Part shown: piece by piece, positions 1 through 9,370 of the stretch
Layout of the letters: every line of letters begins with the position of its first letter
Position numbering within the stretch: the stretch's first letter is position 1
Assembly (NCBI GenBank): GCA_028868305.1
Contig: JAGWUS010000008.1
Coordinates: forward strand, 21,412 to 85,411
Reading direction: 5' to 3'
Source: Burkholderiales bacterium
Lineage (GTDB): Bacteria > Pseudomonadota > Gammaproteobacteria > Burkholderiales > Burkholderiaceae_C
DNA length: 64,000 nucleotides
Position numbers and translations under genes: made by a program
The notes under the pieces: generated by a model
Told to the model about the DNA's origin: nothing
Seen by the model: only the letters and a program-made list of their open reading frames with translations
Database searches by the model: none

Positions 1-249
1 AGCTATGAGAGCTGGCATTCTGCTGAACAATCAGCTGGGACAGCTCGGGATACCGCTCGTTTGACCCATAGAGCCTTCAGTCTAGGCGAAGCGGACTTGC
101 AAACACTGATATTGGTTCGGCGACAATCTGTGGACGCAGCGAATGCGGCGGTTGTGGCGCGTACCGATGCACTGCGTGCAAGATACCGACTACTGATTCA
201 GGCCGGGCTTTTATGGGCGCTGGCCCAAAAACCGCTTCCGGAAAATTAG
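1..249 (+). CDS. TolC-family outer membrane efflux protein, C-terminal fragment
   Basis: The frame is open from base 1 and ends at a TAG at 247-249, so only the last 82 codons of a larger gene are present; the TTG start at 61 in the ORF track is not a real start. The peptide contains the alpha-helical signature RAFSLGEADLQTL followed by a long heptad-rich helix and RYRLLIQAGLLW. This pattern is typical of the C-terminal helical hairpin of CzcC/TolC-like proteins, which form the outer membrane channel of RND metal or drug efflux pumps. The rest of the pump would lie outside the window. No czcB/czcA partner follows, since the next gene is aceA on the other strand. Family assignment is from the signature only; the substrate cannot be told. 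Confidence 0.7.
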   Translation, partial: SYESWHSAEQSAGTARDTARLTHRAFSLGEADLQTLILVRRQSVDAANAAVVARTDALRARYRLLIQAGLLWALAQKPLPEN

Positions 250-424
250 CTGATTTTGGCAAAACCTCAGGTACGCTCGCCTCAGTTGCGTCCAATCGAT
301 CAGTAGCGCCGGCGTGGTTTATAGCCAAAAGGAAAGACCGTCATTGTGCCCGCTGCAACGATGTTCCACCATGGTTATGCCCTTTTCTATGACAAGCGAC
401 AGGGGAAATCCCGGCCGCCAGCAC
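250..424. other. Intergenic stretch without recognisable gene
   Basis: Between the end of the TolC-type gene and the aceA terminator I see no coding frame with family resemblance. The minus-strand ORF at 77-328 is mostly a shadow of the TolC frame. Nothing repeated or palindromic stands out. Confidence 0.5.
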
Positions 425-459
425 AAAAAAAGGCCGGGTGCCTTGTGGGCAACCCGGCC
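425..459 (-). terminator. Rho-independent terminator of aceA
   Basis: A GC-rich hairpin with arms GGCCGGGT and ACCCGGCC, extended by a further GCC/GGC pairing, lies just after the aceA stop. Read on the minus strand it is followed by a run of seven T (seven A at 425-431 on the plus strand). This is a textbook intrinsic terminator. Confidence 0.85.
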
Positions 460-479
460 GCGATTCCATAGCAGTTAGC

Positions 480-1796
480 TCAGTGGAACTGCTCTTCTTC
501 AGTAGAACCGGTCAGAGCCTTCACAGAAGATGAACCACCCTGGATTACGGTGGTTACGTCGTCGAAGTAACCCACACCTACTTCCTGCTGGTGCGACACG
601 AAGGTGTAACCCTTTTCGCGGGCAGCGAACTCAGGCTCCTGCACCATTTCGGTGTAGTGCTTCATGCCTTCGCCCTGTGCGTAAGCATGGGCAAACTGGA
701 ATGTGTTGAACCAGTTGATGTGGATACCCGCCAGCGTGATGAACTGGTACTTATAGCCCAGTGCAGACAAATCTTCCTGGAAGGAAGCGATCTGCGAATC
801 CGACAGGTTCTTCTTCCAGTTGAAGGAAGGCGAGCAGTTGTAGGACAACAGCTTGCCTGGGCACTCTTTGAGCACGGCCTGAGCGAATTCACGGGCAAAG
901 CCGATATCTGGCACGCCAGTTTCGCACCACACCAGGTCGGCGTAGGGAGCGTAAGCAACGCCACGGCTGATGGACTGCTCCAGGCCGTTCTTGACGCGGT
1001 AGAAACCTTCTTGCGTGCGTTCGCCAGTGATGAAAGGCTTGTCGTTCGCGTCGTAGTCGCTGGTGATCAGGTTGGCAGCTTCTGCATCGGTACGGGCCAA
1101 GATGATGGTGGGCACGCCCATCGTGTCTGCCGCGAAACGTGCAGCGATCAGCTTTTCGATGGCTTCGCGGGTGGGAACGAGCACCTTGCCGCCCATGTGG
1201 CCGCACTTCTTCACGGCAGCCAGTTGGTCTTCAAAGTGAACGCCAGCAGCGCCCGCTGTGATCATGTTCTTCATCAGTTCGAAAGCGTTCAACACGCCAC
1301 CGAAACCGGCTTCCGCATCGGCCACGATGGGCAGAAAGAAGTCGATGAATTCCTTGTCACCGGGGTTGATGCCACGTCCCCACTGGATTTCGTCCGCGCG
1401 CTTGAAGGTGTTGTTGATGCGGCGAACCATGGTGGGAACCGAGTCGTAGGCGTACAGCGACTGGTCGGGGTACATCGTCTCGGAGGTGTTGCCGTCGGCA
1501 GCGACTTGCCAGCCAGACAGGTACACGGCTTCCAGGCCGGCCTTGGCTTGTTGCATGGCTTGACCGGCACTGATCGCGCCAAAGGCATTCACGTAGCCCT
1601 TTTTGGCGCCGCCATTCACCTTGGCCCACAGCTTCTCAGCGCCGTGCTTGGCCAGGGTGTATTCAGGCTGAACGCTGCCGCGCAGACGAACCACGTCAGC
1701 AGCAGAGTAGCCGCGCTTCACACCCTTCCAGCGGGGGTTGGTTGCCCAGTCTTTTTCCAGAGCGGCTATTTGTTGTTCACGGGTCAGTTGAGTCAT
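480..1796 (-). CDS. aceA: Isocitrate lyase
   Basis: Isocitrate lyase cleaves isocitrate to glyoxylate and succinate, the first step of the glyoxylate bypass used for growth on acetate and fatty acids. The 438-residue protein has the usual bacterial length. The catalytic signature [13 protein letters not shown] is present with the active-site cysteine near residue 198, preceded by the metal-site region GVHFEDQL. The ATG start at 1794-1796 has TTAGGAG eight bases upstream. The gene stands alone: a terminator follows it and an upstream region of about 290 bases carries two identical 14-bp palindromes 74-117 bases before the start, probably the binding sites of a regulator. Malate synthase is not in the window. 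Identification is firm. Confidence 0.97.
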   Translation of the reverse strand: MTQLTREQQIAALEKDWATNPRWKGVKRGYSAADVVRLRGSVQPEYTLAKHGAEKLWAKVNGGAKKGYVNAFGAISAGQAMQQAKAGLEAVYLSGWQVAADGNTSETMYPDQSLYAYDSVPTMVRRINNTFKRADEIQWGRGINPGDKEFIDFFLPIVADAEAGFGGVLNAFELMKNMITAGAAGVHFEDQLAAVKKCGHMGGKVLVPTREAIEKLIAARFAADTMGVPTIILARTDAEAANLITSDYDANDKPFITGERTQEGFYRVKNGLEQSISRGVAYAPYADLVWCETGVPDIGFAREFAQAVLKECPGKLLSYNCSPSFNWKKNLSDSQIASFQEDLSALGYKYQFITLAGIHINWFNTFQFAHAYAQGEGMKHYTEMVQEPEFAAREKGYTFVSHQQEVGVGYFDDVTTVIQGGSSSVKALTGSTEEEQFH

Positions 1797-1869
1797 GTAA
1801 TCACTCCTAAGTTGAAAAATCGTTCCACTGTTTGCCTATGCAATTCCAGCGCCTGTGTGTGAATTCTAA

Positions 1870-1883
1870 GTCTTATATAAGAC
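1870..1883. promoter_or_regulatory. Palindrome GTCTTATATAAGAC, copy 1, upstream of aceA
   Basis: A perfect 14-bp palindrome GTCTTATATAAGAC, 74 bases upstream of the aceA ATG. An identical copy lies 30 bp further upstream. The size, symmetry and duplication suggest a dimeric transcription factor site. The protein that binds it is not known from this sequence. Confidence 0.7.
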
Positions 1884-1899
1884 CAGAATTACATCTTAT

Positions 1900-1913
1900 G
1901 TCTTATATAAGAC
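1900..1913. promoter_or_regulatory. Palindrome GTCTTATATAAGAC, copy 2, upstream of aceA
   Basis: Second perfect copy of GTCTTATATAAGAC. The centre-to-centre distance to copy 1 is 30 bp, close to three helical turns, so two bound dimers would sit on the same DNA face. Confidence 0.7.
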
Positions 1914-2043
1914 TTAAATTTTTCTTTTTAAAATCAAACACTTAAATAAGGCAATTTGTAATGTGCAACCTTATTTTTGCAATATGAAAATAACTCAATA
2001 GAAATTGAGGCGAGCTTGCCGCAAAAAAGCAACCCCCGAATGC

Positions 2044-2066
2044 AAAACGAGGCACCAAGGCCTCGT
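2044..2066 (-). terminator. Probable terminator of puuE
   Basis: Seven-base arms ACGAGGC and GCCTCGT with a six-base loop lie 20 bases past the puuE stop. On the minus strand they are followed by a short T run (AAAA on the plus strand at 2044-2047). The T run is short, so confidence is moderate. Confidence 0.55.
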
Positions 2067-2086
2067 CTTATGGAGCACTACCAGCG

Positions 2087-3391
2087 TCAGGAAAGTACCT
2101 GGTCCAATATCTCCATGGCTTCCGTAAACACAGTGTCCTCAATCGTCAACGGGAACAGAAATCGAACTACGTTTCCATGCACACCACAGGTGAGCAACAG
2201 CAGCCCCTTCTTGAGCGCCGCCTGCTGCACCTTTTTGGTCATATCAGCATCAGGGGCGCCAGTCTCCGGGTGCACGAACTCACAGGCCACCATAGCACCT
2301 AGCGCCCGAATGTCTCCCATGCAATTGTTACGCTCTTTGGCAGCCTGTAGGTGCTGGGTTAGCCGCTGACCCAATACGTTCGCCCTATCACACAGCCTCT
2401 CTTCATGCATAACATCCAGGACTGCATGTGCTGCCGCTACCGCAAGTGGGTTGCCCGCATAGGTTCCGCCCAATCCACCCGGATTGGGGGCATCCATGAT
2501 CTCTGCGCGCCCCACCACAGCCGACAGCGTAGTGCCCCCAGCCATGCTCTTGGCCATGGTCATGATGTCCGGTGACACACCGTAGTGCTCCATCGCAAAC
2601 ATCTTGCCTGTACGCGCAAAACCGGTCTGCACCTCATCTGCTATCAACAAAATCCCATGCTGGTCGCAAAGTTGACGCAGCCACTGGACCGCTTCCGCCT
2701 GAATGGGATTGAAGCCCCCCTCACCCTGCACTGGCTCAAAAATAATGGCGGCAACACGGCTTGGCTCGATATCGCATTTGAACAACTGCTCCACCGCGCT
2801 CTTGACCTGCGCTAGGTCCGCACAATGGCACGGAAACGGTGCGTGATAGATCTCCGGTGCAAAAGGCCCAAAGCCGGCCTTATAGGGCTGCACCTTACCG
2901 GTGAGAGCCACGGCAAACATGCTGCGGCCATGGAAAGCCCCACCGAACGCGATGACACCACTGCGCTTGGTGTGGGAGCGCGCTATCTTGATTGCATTTT
3001 CAACGGCCTCAGCGCCGGTAGAAAAGAATGCCGTTTTTTTGGCGCCATCGATAGGTGCGATAGCGTTGATGCGTTCGGCCAAAGAAACATACTCCGCATA
3101 GGGCACAACTTGATAACAACTGTGGGTAAACCGCTGTAACTGCGCGGCAATGGCCGCCTGCACCTTGGGATGTACATGCCCAGTGTTCAGCACTGCAATG
3201 CCACCTGCAAAGTCAACGTACCGACGACCTTCAATATCCCAGAACTCAGCGTTCTTGGCATGGTCGATAAAGAAGTCGCCCATCACGGCCACACCGCGTG
3301 GCGTAGCAGCCAGTCGACGTGCGTGCCATTCGGCATTTGTACCAGCGCCAGAGACGGCAGACAGTACGCCCTGATTCAAAACTGCGTTCAT
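2087..3391 (-). CDS. puuE: 4-aminobutyrate (GABA) aminotransferase, PuuE/GabT type
   Basis: Class III PLP-dependent aminotransferase that moves the amino group of GABA to 2-oxoglutarate, giving succinate semialdehyde and glutamate. Visible motifs are the FSTGAEAVENAIKIAR cofactor loop, FEPVQGEGGF, LLIADEVQTGFARTGK and the PLP lysine in MAKSMAGG, about residue 281. I prefer the ATG at 3391 (MNAVLNQG, with AAGGGA upstream) over the TTG used in the ORF track, which adds seven residues; the protein is then 434 residues, normal for GabT/PuuE. It lies 50 bp after puuC on the same strand and completes the putrescine route begun by puuA, puuB, puuC and puuD nearby. gabT is an equally valid name by sequence; puuE is chosen by context. 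Confidence 0.92.
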   Translation of the reverse strand: MNAVLNQGVLSAVSGAGTNAEWHARRLAATPRGVAVMGDFFIDHAKNAEFWDIEGRRYVDFAGGIAVLNTGHVHPKVQAAIAAQLQRFTHSCYQVVPYAEYVSLAERINAIAPIDGAKKTAFFSTGAEAVENAIKIARSHTKRSGVIAFGGAFHGRSMFAVALTGKVQPYKAGFGPFAPEIYHAPFPCHCADLAQVKSAVEQLFKCDIEPSRVAAIIFEPVQGEGGFNPIQAEAVQWLRQLCDQHGILLIADEVQTGFARTGKMFAMEHYGVSPDIMTMAKSMAGGTTLSAVVGRAEIMDAPNPGGLGGTYAGNPLAVAAAHAVLDVMHEERLCDRANVLGQRLTQHLQAAKERNNCMGDIRALGAMVACEFVHPETGAPDADMTKKVQQAALKKGLLLLTCGVHGNVVRFLFPLTIEDTVFTEAMEILDQVLS

Positions 3392-3441
3392 GTTTTTCCC
3401 TTGTTCAATCAATATTTACCGCTGTCGCATTGATGCCCGCG

Positions 3442-4917
3442 TTACACGGGAGAGTCAATACGGATCCAGGTTGTTTTGGTTTCGGTGTACTTGTCAAAAG
3501 CGTGCAGGGATTTGTCACGCCCTACTCCACTCTGTTTGAAGCCACCAAATGGCACGGTGATGTCATCTTCGTCGTACTGGTTGACGTGCACCGTGCCCGC
3601 CCTCAAGGCCCGCGCCACGCCATGGGCCTTGTTCAGGTCACTGGTCCACACGCCCGCCTGCAGTCCATACACACTGGCGTTCGCCTGCCGCACAACGTCC
3701 GCCGTATCGGTGAAAGAAAGCACCGACAACACAGGGCCGAAAATTTCTTCGCGCGCAACTGTCATCTCCGGTGTGACGCCATCAAAGATGGTGGGCTGTA
3801 CATAGCACCCTCCCGATTCCACCAGTGCCTGCTCACCACCTGCGATCAGTTTGGCGCCTTCGGACTTGCCGCTCTCGATATAACGCATCACCGTACTGAG
3901 TTGAATCTTGTCGACCACCGCACCCATCACCGTATCCGGCTTGGTAGGATCCGCGGGTGCATAGCCCGGCACCAATTTCAGAGCCTTTTCAAGAAAACGC
4001 TCCTTGATACTGGCTTCGACAAATAGCCGTGACGGCGCGTTGCAACTTTCTCCCTGGTTAAAGAAGATGCTGCCCACCGCAGCCTCCACCGCCTTGTCCA
4101 GATTGGGGCAATCCGCAAAAACAATATTGGGAGACTTACCCCCCAACTCAGTCCACGCACGCTTGAGATTGCTTTGACCCGCCATCACGTGGATTTGTTT
4201 ACCCACCCGTGTGGAGCCGGTAAACGCGATGCAATCCACATCCATGTGCAGGGCCAATGGTGAACCCGCTTCCGGGCCGTACCCAGTAACCACATTGAAT
4301 ACACCATCCGGAATTCCTGCCTCCAGTGCAAGCTCGGCGAGACGCAAAGCGGTCAGCGGCGACTTCTCGCTGGGCTTGAGCACGACAGAATTGCCGGCTG
4401 CCAAAGCTGGGGCAATCTTCCATGACGCCATGATCATCGGGTAGTTCCACGGGACGATCACGCCGACCACACCGACTGGTTCTCGGGTGATCAAAGCTAA
4501 AGCGGTGCTGGGTGTAGGCGCGATCTCGTCGTAAATCTTGTCCACCGCCTCGCCATACCAGCGAATGCAGTTGGCCGCGCTATTGACGTCCACAGCGCGC
4601 GCGTACTTGACGGGTTTTCCCATATCGAGCGTTTCCGTCAGGGCCAGTTCCTCGCCATGCTGCTGGATCAAGTCGGCAAACTGCATCATGAGGCGCTTGC
4701 GCTGTGCCGGTGCCTTGCCACTCCAGCGCTTGTCGTCAAATGCTGTGCGTGCCGCTGCGACTGCAGCATCAACATCTGTTGCACCGCATCGCGCAACCTG
4801 GGTCAGAACTCTGCCATCCACTGGAGAGATACATTCAAAATGCTGCCCGTCCGCAGCAGCCACGCGCTTGCCATTGATCAACGCACGGCCATCAAATTTG
4901 GGGGAAATTGTCGACAT
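3442..4917 (-). CDS. puuC: Gamma-glutamyl-gamma-aminobutyraldehyde dehydrogenase, PuuC type
   Basis: NAD(P)-dependent aldehyde dehydrogenase of 491 residues that oxidises gamma-glutamyl-aminobutyraldehyde in the Puu pathway. The catalytic glutamate motif ELGGKSPN and the nucleophile region FFNQGESCNAPSRL (Cys) are intact, as is the NAD-site sequence FTGSTRVG. The C-terminal stretch VPFGGFKQSGVGRDKSLHA resembles PuuC more than GabD succinate-semialdehyde dehydrogenase. The ORF track begins at a TTG; the ATG at 4917 (MSTISPKFDG) two codons later is more usual, although its ribosome binding site is weak. It precedes puuE by 50 bp. Broad aldehyde specificity is common in this family, so it may also oxidise succinate semialdehyde. 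Confidence 0.9.
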   Translation of the reverse strand: MSTISPKFDGRALINGKRVAAADGQHFECISPVDGRVLTQVARCGATDVDAAVAAARTAFDDKRWSGKAPAQRKRLMMQFADLIQQHGEELALTETLDMGKPVKYARAVDVNSAANCIRWYGEAVDKIYDEIAPTPSTALALITREPVGVVGVIVPWNYPMIMASWKIAPALAAGNSVVLKPSEKSPLTALRLAELALEAGIPDGVFNVVTGYGPEAGSPLALHMDVDCIAFTGSTRVGKQIHVMAGQSNLKRAWTELGGKSPNIVFADCPNLDKAVEAAVGSIFFNQGESCNAPSRLFVEASIKERFLEKALKLVPGYAPADPTKPDTVMGAVVDKIQLSTVMRYIESGKSEGAKLIAGGEQALVESGGCYVQPTIFDGVTPEMTVAREEIFGPVLSVLSFTDTADVVRQANASVYGLQAGVWTSDLNKAHGVARALRAGTVHVNQYDEDDITVPFGGFKQSGVGRDKSLHAFDKYTETKTTWIRIDSPV

Positions 4918-5003
4918 AGTCAAAACTCACTTTTTTACTGAAGAGCGCCTAGTGGACTGTCTCTGCATTGCACAAATGGCACCATTGCCAGGCTCAAATA
5001 CAA

Positions 5004-5029
5004 ACGGGGCGGCATTGCTGCCACCCCGT
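5004..5029 (-). terminator. Candidate terminator after the porin gene
   Basis: Hairpin ACGGGG-GGCA-loop-TGCC-CCCCGT, 30 bases past the porin stop. The minus-strand sequence after it, TTGTATTTGAG, is only moderately T-rich. It would end the puuD-puuA-potFGHI-porin transcript before puuC. Confidence 0.55.
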
Positions 5030-5058
5030 CGAAATTAAGGAGCCGGAATCTCAAATAG

Positions 5059-6363
5059 TTAGAACGACAGGACCACTGAAGTCCCAATAAATTTCTTGCT
5101 CTTTGTCAGGATTCCGTTGGCATCGGTGAAGTTGTTTCCAGTGGATTCATCCATGCGGTACTCAAGTTTCCATTGCGTATTTGCATTAATCTGATAATTG
5201 GTTCCCAAACTAAGCCGAGTCAAATTTGCACCTTGATTGGGATCCGTCGCAAAGCCACTCGCATCCAATTCTGCACCTAATCCGATATCTGGACTTCCAC
5301 CGTTATAGGCATAGGTACCACCACCGTTCTTCCTATTTTCGATCATATCTGCGCGGGCTAGCAATTGCAGACGCGGTGTCAACTTGTAACCCACCAATGT
5401 TGAAACACCTGTCCACCCAGCGTCCCCCCCATTCGAAGCAGCATTCCGCTGCGAGCCGAATGACAGTTGACCGTTGAAGGCCCAGTCTCCGTGGGTATAG
5501 CCACCATCCAATGCCATAACGCTGAAATTACGGTTGACAGATCCATGATTGCCGGAGAATCCAACGTAGGCATATTCGTTAATAAACCAGTCTGCTCGAT
5601 AGACAAGAGCGATTGACCTCGTATTCGAATTATTCGCAGCACTAGACAGTGCAGTTTTCAAAGATGGCGTAGTGTCATAGGCCGCAGCATCTACGTTACC
5701 GACCATCCACTTGAATACGTATTTCCCGTTATCCAGCGTATGTGCCATTCCAAGCCCACTGTAAGCCGTTGCACCCAACAATTCGAACAGCGCATTGTGC
5801 GTAATAAGTTGATTGCCCAATAATGCACTAGAGTTGGCAAAGTAGAACTCATACCCTTGCCAGTCCGGGATCAGCCCGCCAATCAAACGTGTCTGCTTTG
5901 AGAGTGGAACTGATATCGAGGCCTCATGCACAGGGGCAGTGGCGCCAGGCACCAAACGCAGAGTCCAATCAACGCCCTCGCCATCCTGACTTTCCTTTGT
6001 AAACTGCAACATTGCAACTTCATCCAAATTTCCGGCGGAAGCAGCAAATGTATGTTCACGCTTCAGGTCGTCGTATTTGAATGCTGCTTCGATGGTGCCA
6101 TTGATCTTGACTCCCTTCAATCCAGCCTTCTCATTTGTATCCTCCGCCAACTCCAATTTCTGTTCCAGACGATTGACCTGCTGCTCCAATGACGTGTTCT
6201 CTGCCTTGGTGTTCATGGCCTCGACCTTTTGCTGCAGAGACTGCAATTGTGCTTTCAGTGCAGAAATTTCCTTCTGCAAATCAGCAGCAGACTGAGCCTG
6301 CGCACTGACCCAGGGCAATGCACTTGCGAGCGCGACTACGATTAATTTTCTTTGAAAGCTCAT
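5059..6363 (-). CDS. Outer membrane porin-like beta-barrel protein with N-terminal coiled coil
   Basis: A 434-residue secreted protein. The start is set at ATG 6363 because AGGAG lies eight bases upstream; the longer track start lacks this. Residues 1-24 (MSFQRKLIVVALASALPWVSAQAQ) form a signal peptide. Residues about 25-80 form a coiled coil (LQKEISALKAQLQSLQQKVEAM) as in trimeric porins with a periplasmic or peptidoglycan-facing stalk. The rest is rich in alternating, aromatic beta-strand sequence and ends in a phenylalanine (GTSVVLSF), the usual outer membrane insertion signal. It resembles DUF3138-type or phosphate-porin-like barrels, but I cannot place it exactly. It lies 45 bp after potI as the last gene of the putrescine transport run, which suggests a role in polyamine entry across the outer membrane (inference). 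Confidence 0.75.
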   Translation of the reverse strand: MSFQRKLIVVALASALPWVSAQAQSAADLQKEISALKAQLQSLQQKVEAMNTKAENTSLEQQVNRLEQKLELAEDTNEKAGLKGVKINGTIEAAFKYDDLKREHTFAASAGNLDEVAMLQFTKESQDGEGVDWTLRLVPGATAPVHEASISVPLSKQTRLIGGLIPDWQGYEFYFANSSALLGNQLITHNALFELLGATAYSGLGMAHTLDNGKYVFKWMVGNVDAAAYDTTPSLKTALSSAANNSNTRSIALVYRADWFINEYAYVGFSGNHGSVNRNFSVMALDGGYTHGDWAFNGQLSFGSQRNAASNGGDAGWTGVSTLVGYKLTPRLQLLARADMIENRKNGGGTYAYNGGSPDIGLGAELDASGFATDPNQGANLTRLSLGTNYQINANTQWKLEYRMDESTGNNFTDANGILTKSKKFIGTSVVLSF

Positions 6364-6408
6364 CTCATACTCCTGATTTAAATCGAAACCACACAAAACG
6401 ATACCCAC

Positions 6409-7248
6409 TTAACTTGCTCTGTAGGCCGCTGCCATTTCCTGCGCCCGTCTGCGCTCGGCACGCGCCATCATCACGCTGGCAGTAAGAACCCCCATACTGA
6501 CCACCGCCACCGTCAGGGTTGCAACCGTATTGACGCTGGGACTCAACCCCAGTCGAGCCCGGCTGAAAATCGTGATCGGCATGGTCGTCGAGCCCGGTCC
6601 TGATAGAAAGGCAGACAACACAACATCATCCAATGACAAGGTAAAGGTCAACAACCACGCTGAGCCAATCGCCTGAGAAATCAAAGGCAAAGTCACCAGA
6701 AAAAACACTTGTAACGGCCGGCAACCCAAGTCTTGCGCGGCCTCTTCCAGTTGCGGGCTCATTTCTTGCAAACGCGACAGCACAACCACCGTTGCATACG
6801 CCATGCCCAGCAGCGTATGTCCAAGCCAAATGGTTCCAAAGCCGCGTTCTGGGAATCCGAACGCACGTTGCACAGAAACCAGCATCAAAAGCAACGAGAG
6901 ACCAATGATTACCTCTGGCATGACCAGCGGCGAATTCACCATGCCAGCAAACAATGTCCGCCCAGGAAAACGCTTGAACCGGTGCAGAGATAACGCAGCC
7001 AGCGTGCCCAGAATCACCGATGAACATGCCGTCAGGAATGCAATTTCCAGTGAGAGCTTGAAACCAGAGATGATCTCTGCATCTTGGGCCAACGCCACGT
7101 ACCATCGCAGAGACCAACCGCCCCAGCTAGTCACCAGCGGACTGGCATTGAAGCTCAACACAATCAGGGTAATGATGGGCAGGTAGAGGAACAGGAACAC
7201 CGCAGCCATCCAGACGCGGGAGGTAGTGCGACCAGCATTGAAACTCAT
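6409..7248 (-). CDS. potI: Putrescine/spermidine ABC transporter permease, PotI type
   Basis: Inner membrane permease of 279 residues with about six hydrophobic segments, the second of two permeases of a polyamine importer. The cytoplasmic EAA loop, which contacts the ATPase, is visible as EEAAQDLGCRPLQVFFLVTLPLI. The sequence SLDDVVLSAFLSGPGSTTMPI is characteristic of PotI/PotC proteins. It overlaps potH by four bases (ATGA), so the two permeases are probably made by coupled translation in equal amounts. The porin gene follows after 45 bp. Confidence 0.93.
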   Translation of the reverse strand: MSFNAGRTTSRVWMAAVFLFLYLPIITLIVLSFNASPLVTSWGGWSLRWYVALAQDAEIISGFKLSLEIAFLTACSSVILGTLAALSLHRFKRFPGRTLFAGMVNSPLVMPEVIIGLSLLLMLVSVQRAFGFPERGFGTIWLGHTLLGMAYATVVVLSRLQEMSPQLEEAAQDLGCRPLQVFFLVTLPLISQAIGSAWLLTFTLSLDDVVLSAFLSGPGSTTMPITIFSRARLGLSPSVNTVATLTVAVVSMGVLTASVMMARAERRRAQEMAAAYRAS

Positions 7249-8168
7249 GCCCGTCCCCCTGCTGTGCTTTCGGCCTGGTATTTGTTGAATAACGCCAACG
7301 GCACAATGATGAGTAACACCATCACAACGGCCACCGTTGCTGCCATAGGCCAGTCGTTATTGCTGAAGAACTCATCCCATAGCACCCGACCGATCATCAG
7401 GGTCTGGGGGCCACCCAGCAGTTCAGGGATCACGAACTCACCCACGCACGGAATGAAAACGAGCATGGAGCCAGCAATGATTCCGCTCTTGGACAACGGA
7501 ACCGTGATACGCCAGAAGGCCTGCCAGGGCGTTGCACCAAGGTCTAGCGCAGCCTCCAGCAGACGCAAATCCATCTTTACCAAATTGGCGTACAGAGGAA
7601 GAATCATGAAAGGCACATAGGTGTAGACCATGCCAAGCACCAGAGAAAATGGTGTGTTCATCATCTTCACGGGTTCTGAGATCAGCCCCATGGCCATGGC
7701 GGCATTGTTAAAAACGCCGCTATCGGCCAACAACATCTTCCAGGCATAAACACGCAGCAGGAAAGACGTCCAGAAAGGCAGCATGACCAGCATAAGCAAT
7801 GCTGGGCGCTTGTCCGCCGGACTTCTGGCCATGAAATAGGCAAACGGATATGCAATCAGCAGGCAGATGGCCGTGGTTATGGCTGCAAACTTTATGGAAA
7901 CCAGGTATGTCTGGATATAAAGTGAATCTTCCAGCAGGCTGTAGTAATTGCCCAGCCTTAGCTGCAGAGTGATGACACCGTCAGCCCAGGTCAGGATGTC
8001 CTTGAAGAAGACCGTGTCCATTTCTGACAGGCTGATCTTAAAAACCACCAGAAACGGCAACAGAAACACCGTCAGAAGAAACAACATGGGCACAGTGATG
8101 ACAGCCGTGCGCCCCCAGCTTCCGGTGAGCTTGGCGTACAAGTTTCCGTGGATAGCAGATGTCGTCAT
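7245..8168 (-). CDS. potH: Putrescine/spermidine ABC transporter permease, PotH type
   Basis: Inner membrane permease of 307 residues and partner of PotI. Six hydrophobic segments are seen, with a large periplasmic loop after the first (residues about 45-75). The EAA loop reads LEAALDLGATPWQAFWRITVPLS. The segment PCVGEFVIPELLGGPQTLMIG is typical for PotB/PotH. The ATG at 8168 lies seven bases after the potG stop. Together with PotF, PotG and PotI it forms a complete importer. Confidence 0.93.
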   Translation of the reverse strand: MTTSAIHGNLYAKLTGSWGRTAVITVPMLFLLTVFLLPFLVVFKISLSEMDTVFFKDILTWADGVITLQLRLGNYYSLLEDSLYIQTYLVSIKFAAITTAICLLIAYPFAYFMARSPADKRPALLMLVMLPFWTSFLLRVYAWKMLLADSGVFNNAAMAMGLISEPVKMMNTPFSLVLGMVYTYVPFMILPLYANLVKMDLRLLEAALDLGATPWQAFWRITVPLSKSGIIAGSMLVFIPCVGEFVIPELLGGPQTLMIGRVLWDEFFSNNDWPMAATVAVVMVLLIIVPLALFNKYQAESTAGGRA

Positions 8169-8175
8169 AGTGCCA

Positions 8176-9330
8176 TTACCGAGTCAAAACCACGACGTCG
8201 CTACCCCACCACCAAACATAAACCTTGTCGCCCCAAGTCAGGTGGGACGGGTCATGCCGAGCGGCATTGGTTTGTGTCACTTTGACAATGGTGCCACTGG
8301 CTAGCTTGACGTGGTAAGTGGTCAGACTACCAAGGTAAGCCAGGTCTTGGATAACGCCTTCCACCACGTTGCAACCCACTTCAGCTGGCGACTCCCGCTC
8401 GCTGTCAGCAGGCGCCGATTTTTGAATCGACATTTTTTCTGGACGTATGCCCACGTGCACATCCATGCCCAAAGTCCCCGTGATCCCGTGGCTCACATAA
8501 TGCCTGCAATCGGCAGACGCAATCACCACGTGGTCGGGCTGGTCTACCTCCAACGTGCCCTTGAACAGATTGACGCTGCCAATGAAGTCGGCCACGAAGC
8601 GGCAGTTGGGTGTTTCATAGATCTCGGCAGGCTTTCCAATCTGCAGAATCTTGCCTTCACTCATCACACCGATGCGTGTGGCCATGGTCATGGCCTCTTC
8701 CTGGTCATGCGTCACCATGACACATGTCACTCCCACCTGCTCGATGATGCCGACCAGCTCCAGTTGGGTGCGTTGGCGCAACTTGGCATCCAGTGCCCCC
8801 AGGGGCTCATCCAGCAATAACAGCTTGGGACGCTTTGCAAGGCTGCGTGCCAATGCCACTCGCTGCTGCTGCCCTCCAGACAACTGGTGTGGCTTGCGCT
8901 TGGCATAAGGCTTGAGCTGCACCAGTTCCAGCATCTGCTCCACACGTTCCTGAATCTGGTCCTTGGGCATGGCATCGCGGCGCAGGCCAAACGCAATGTT
9001 GTCCCACACCGTCAGGTGCGGAAAAAGCGCATAGCTCTGAAACATCATATTGATGGGCCGCTCATATGGCGCCAACCCCACAATGTCCTGGCCCGCGAGC
9101 AAGATCTGACCGGAGGTGGGAGTTTCGAACCCCGCCAGCATCCGTAACAAGGTGGACTTTCCACAACCTGAAGACCCCAGCAGGGCAAAAATTTCACCCT
9201 GCTGGATGTCCAGCGAAACCTCGTCTACAGCAAACACCTCGTCAAATTTCTTGACGATCCGCTTGATCTGCAGAAAAGGCGCATTGTTGCCTGTCGCCTT
9301 GTCGGGCTTTGCATTCGGTTGATTTGCCAC
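8176..9330 (-). CDS. potG: Putrescine ABC transporter ATP-binding protein, PotG type
   Basis: ATPase of 384 residues that powers polyamine import. It has Walker A GSSGCGKST, the Q-loop region MMFQSYALFPHLTV, the ABC signature LSGGQQQRVALARSLA, Walker B LLLLDEPLGALDAKLR and the switch histidine in MVTHDQEEAM. The last third is a TOBE-type domain as in PotA/PotG. The start is a GTG at 9330 with AAAGGA seven bases upstream, giving MANQPNAKPD. It follows potF after 40 bp and precedes potH by 7 bp. Confidence 0.94.
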   Translation of the reverse strand: MANQPNAKPDKATGNNAPFLQIKRIVKKFDEVFAVDEVSLDIQQGEIFALLGSSGCGKSTLLRMLAGFETPTSGQILLAGQDIVGLAPYERPINMMFQSYALFPHLTVWDNIAFGLRRDAMPKDQIQERVEQMLELVQLKPYAKRKPHQLSGGQQQRVALARSLAKRPKLLLLDEPLGALDAKLRQRTQLELVGIIEQVGVTCVMVTHDQEEAMTMATRIGVMSEGKILQIGKPAEIYETPNCRFVADFIGSVNLFKGTLEVDQPDHVVIASADCRHYVSHGITGTLGMDVHVGIRPEKMSIQKSAPADSERESPAEVGCNVVEGVIQDLAYLGSLTTYHVKLASGTIVKVTQTNAARHDPSHLTWGDKVYVWWWGSDVVVLTR

Positions 9331-9370
9331 CAGAAAATCCTTTGCTGCGAGTTAATCCAGTCGTACCGAT

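Noticed and set aside
591-1862. 423-codon plus-strand ORF opposite aceA
   Set aside because: Shadow of isocitrate lyase; ends in the aceA promoter.
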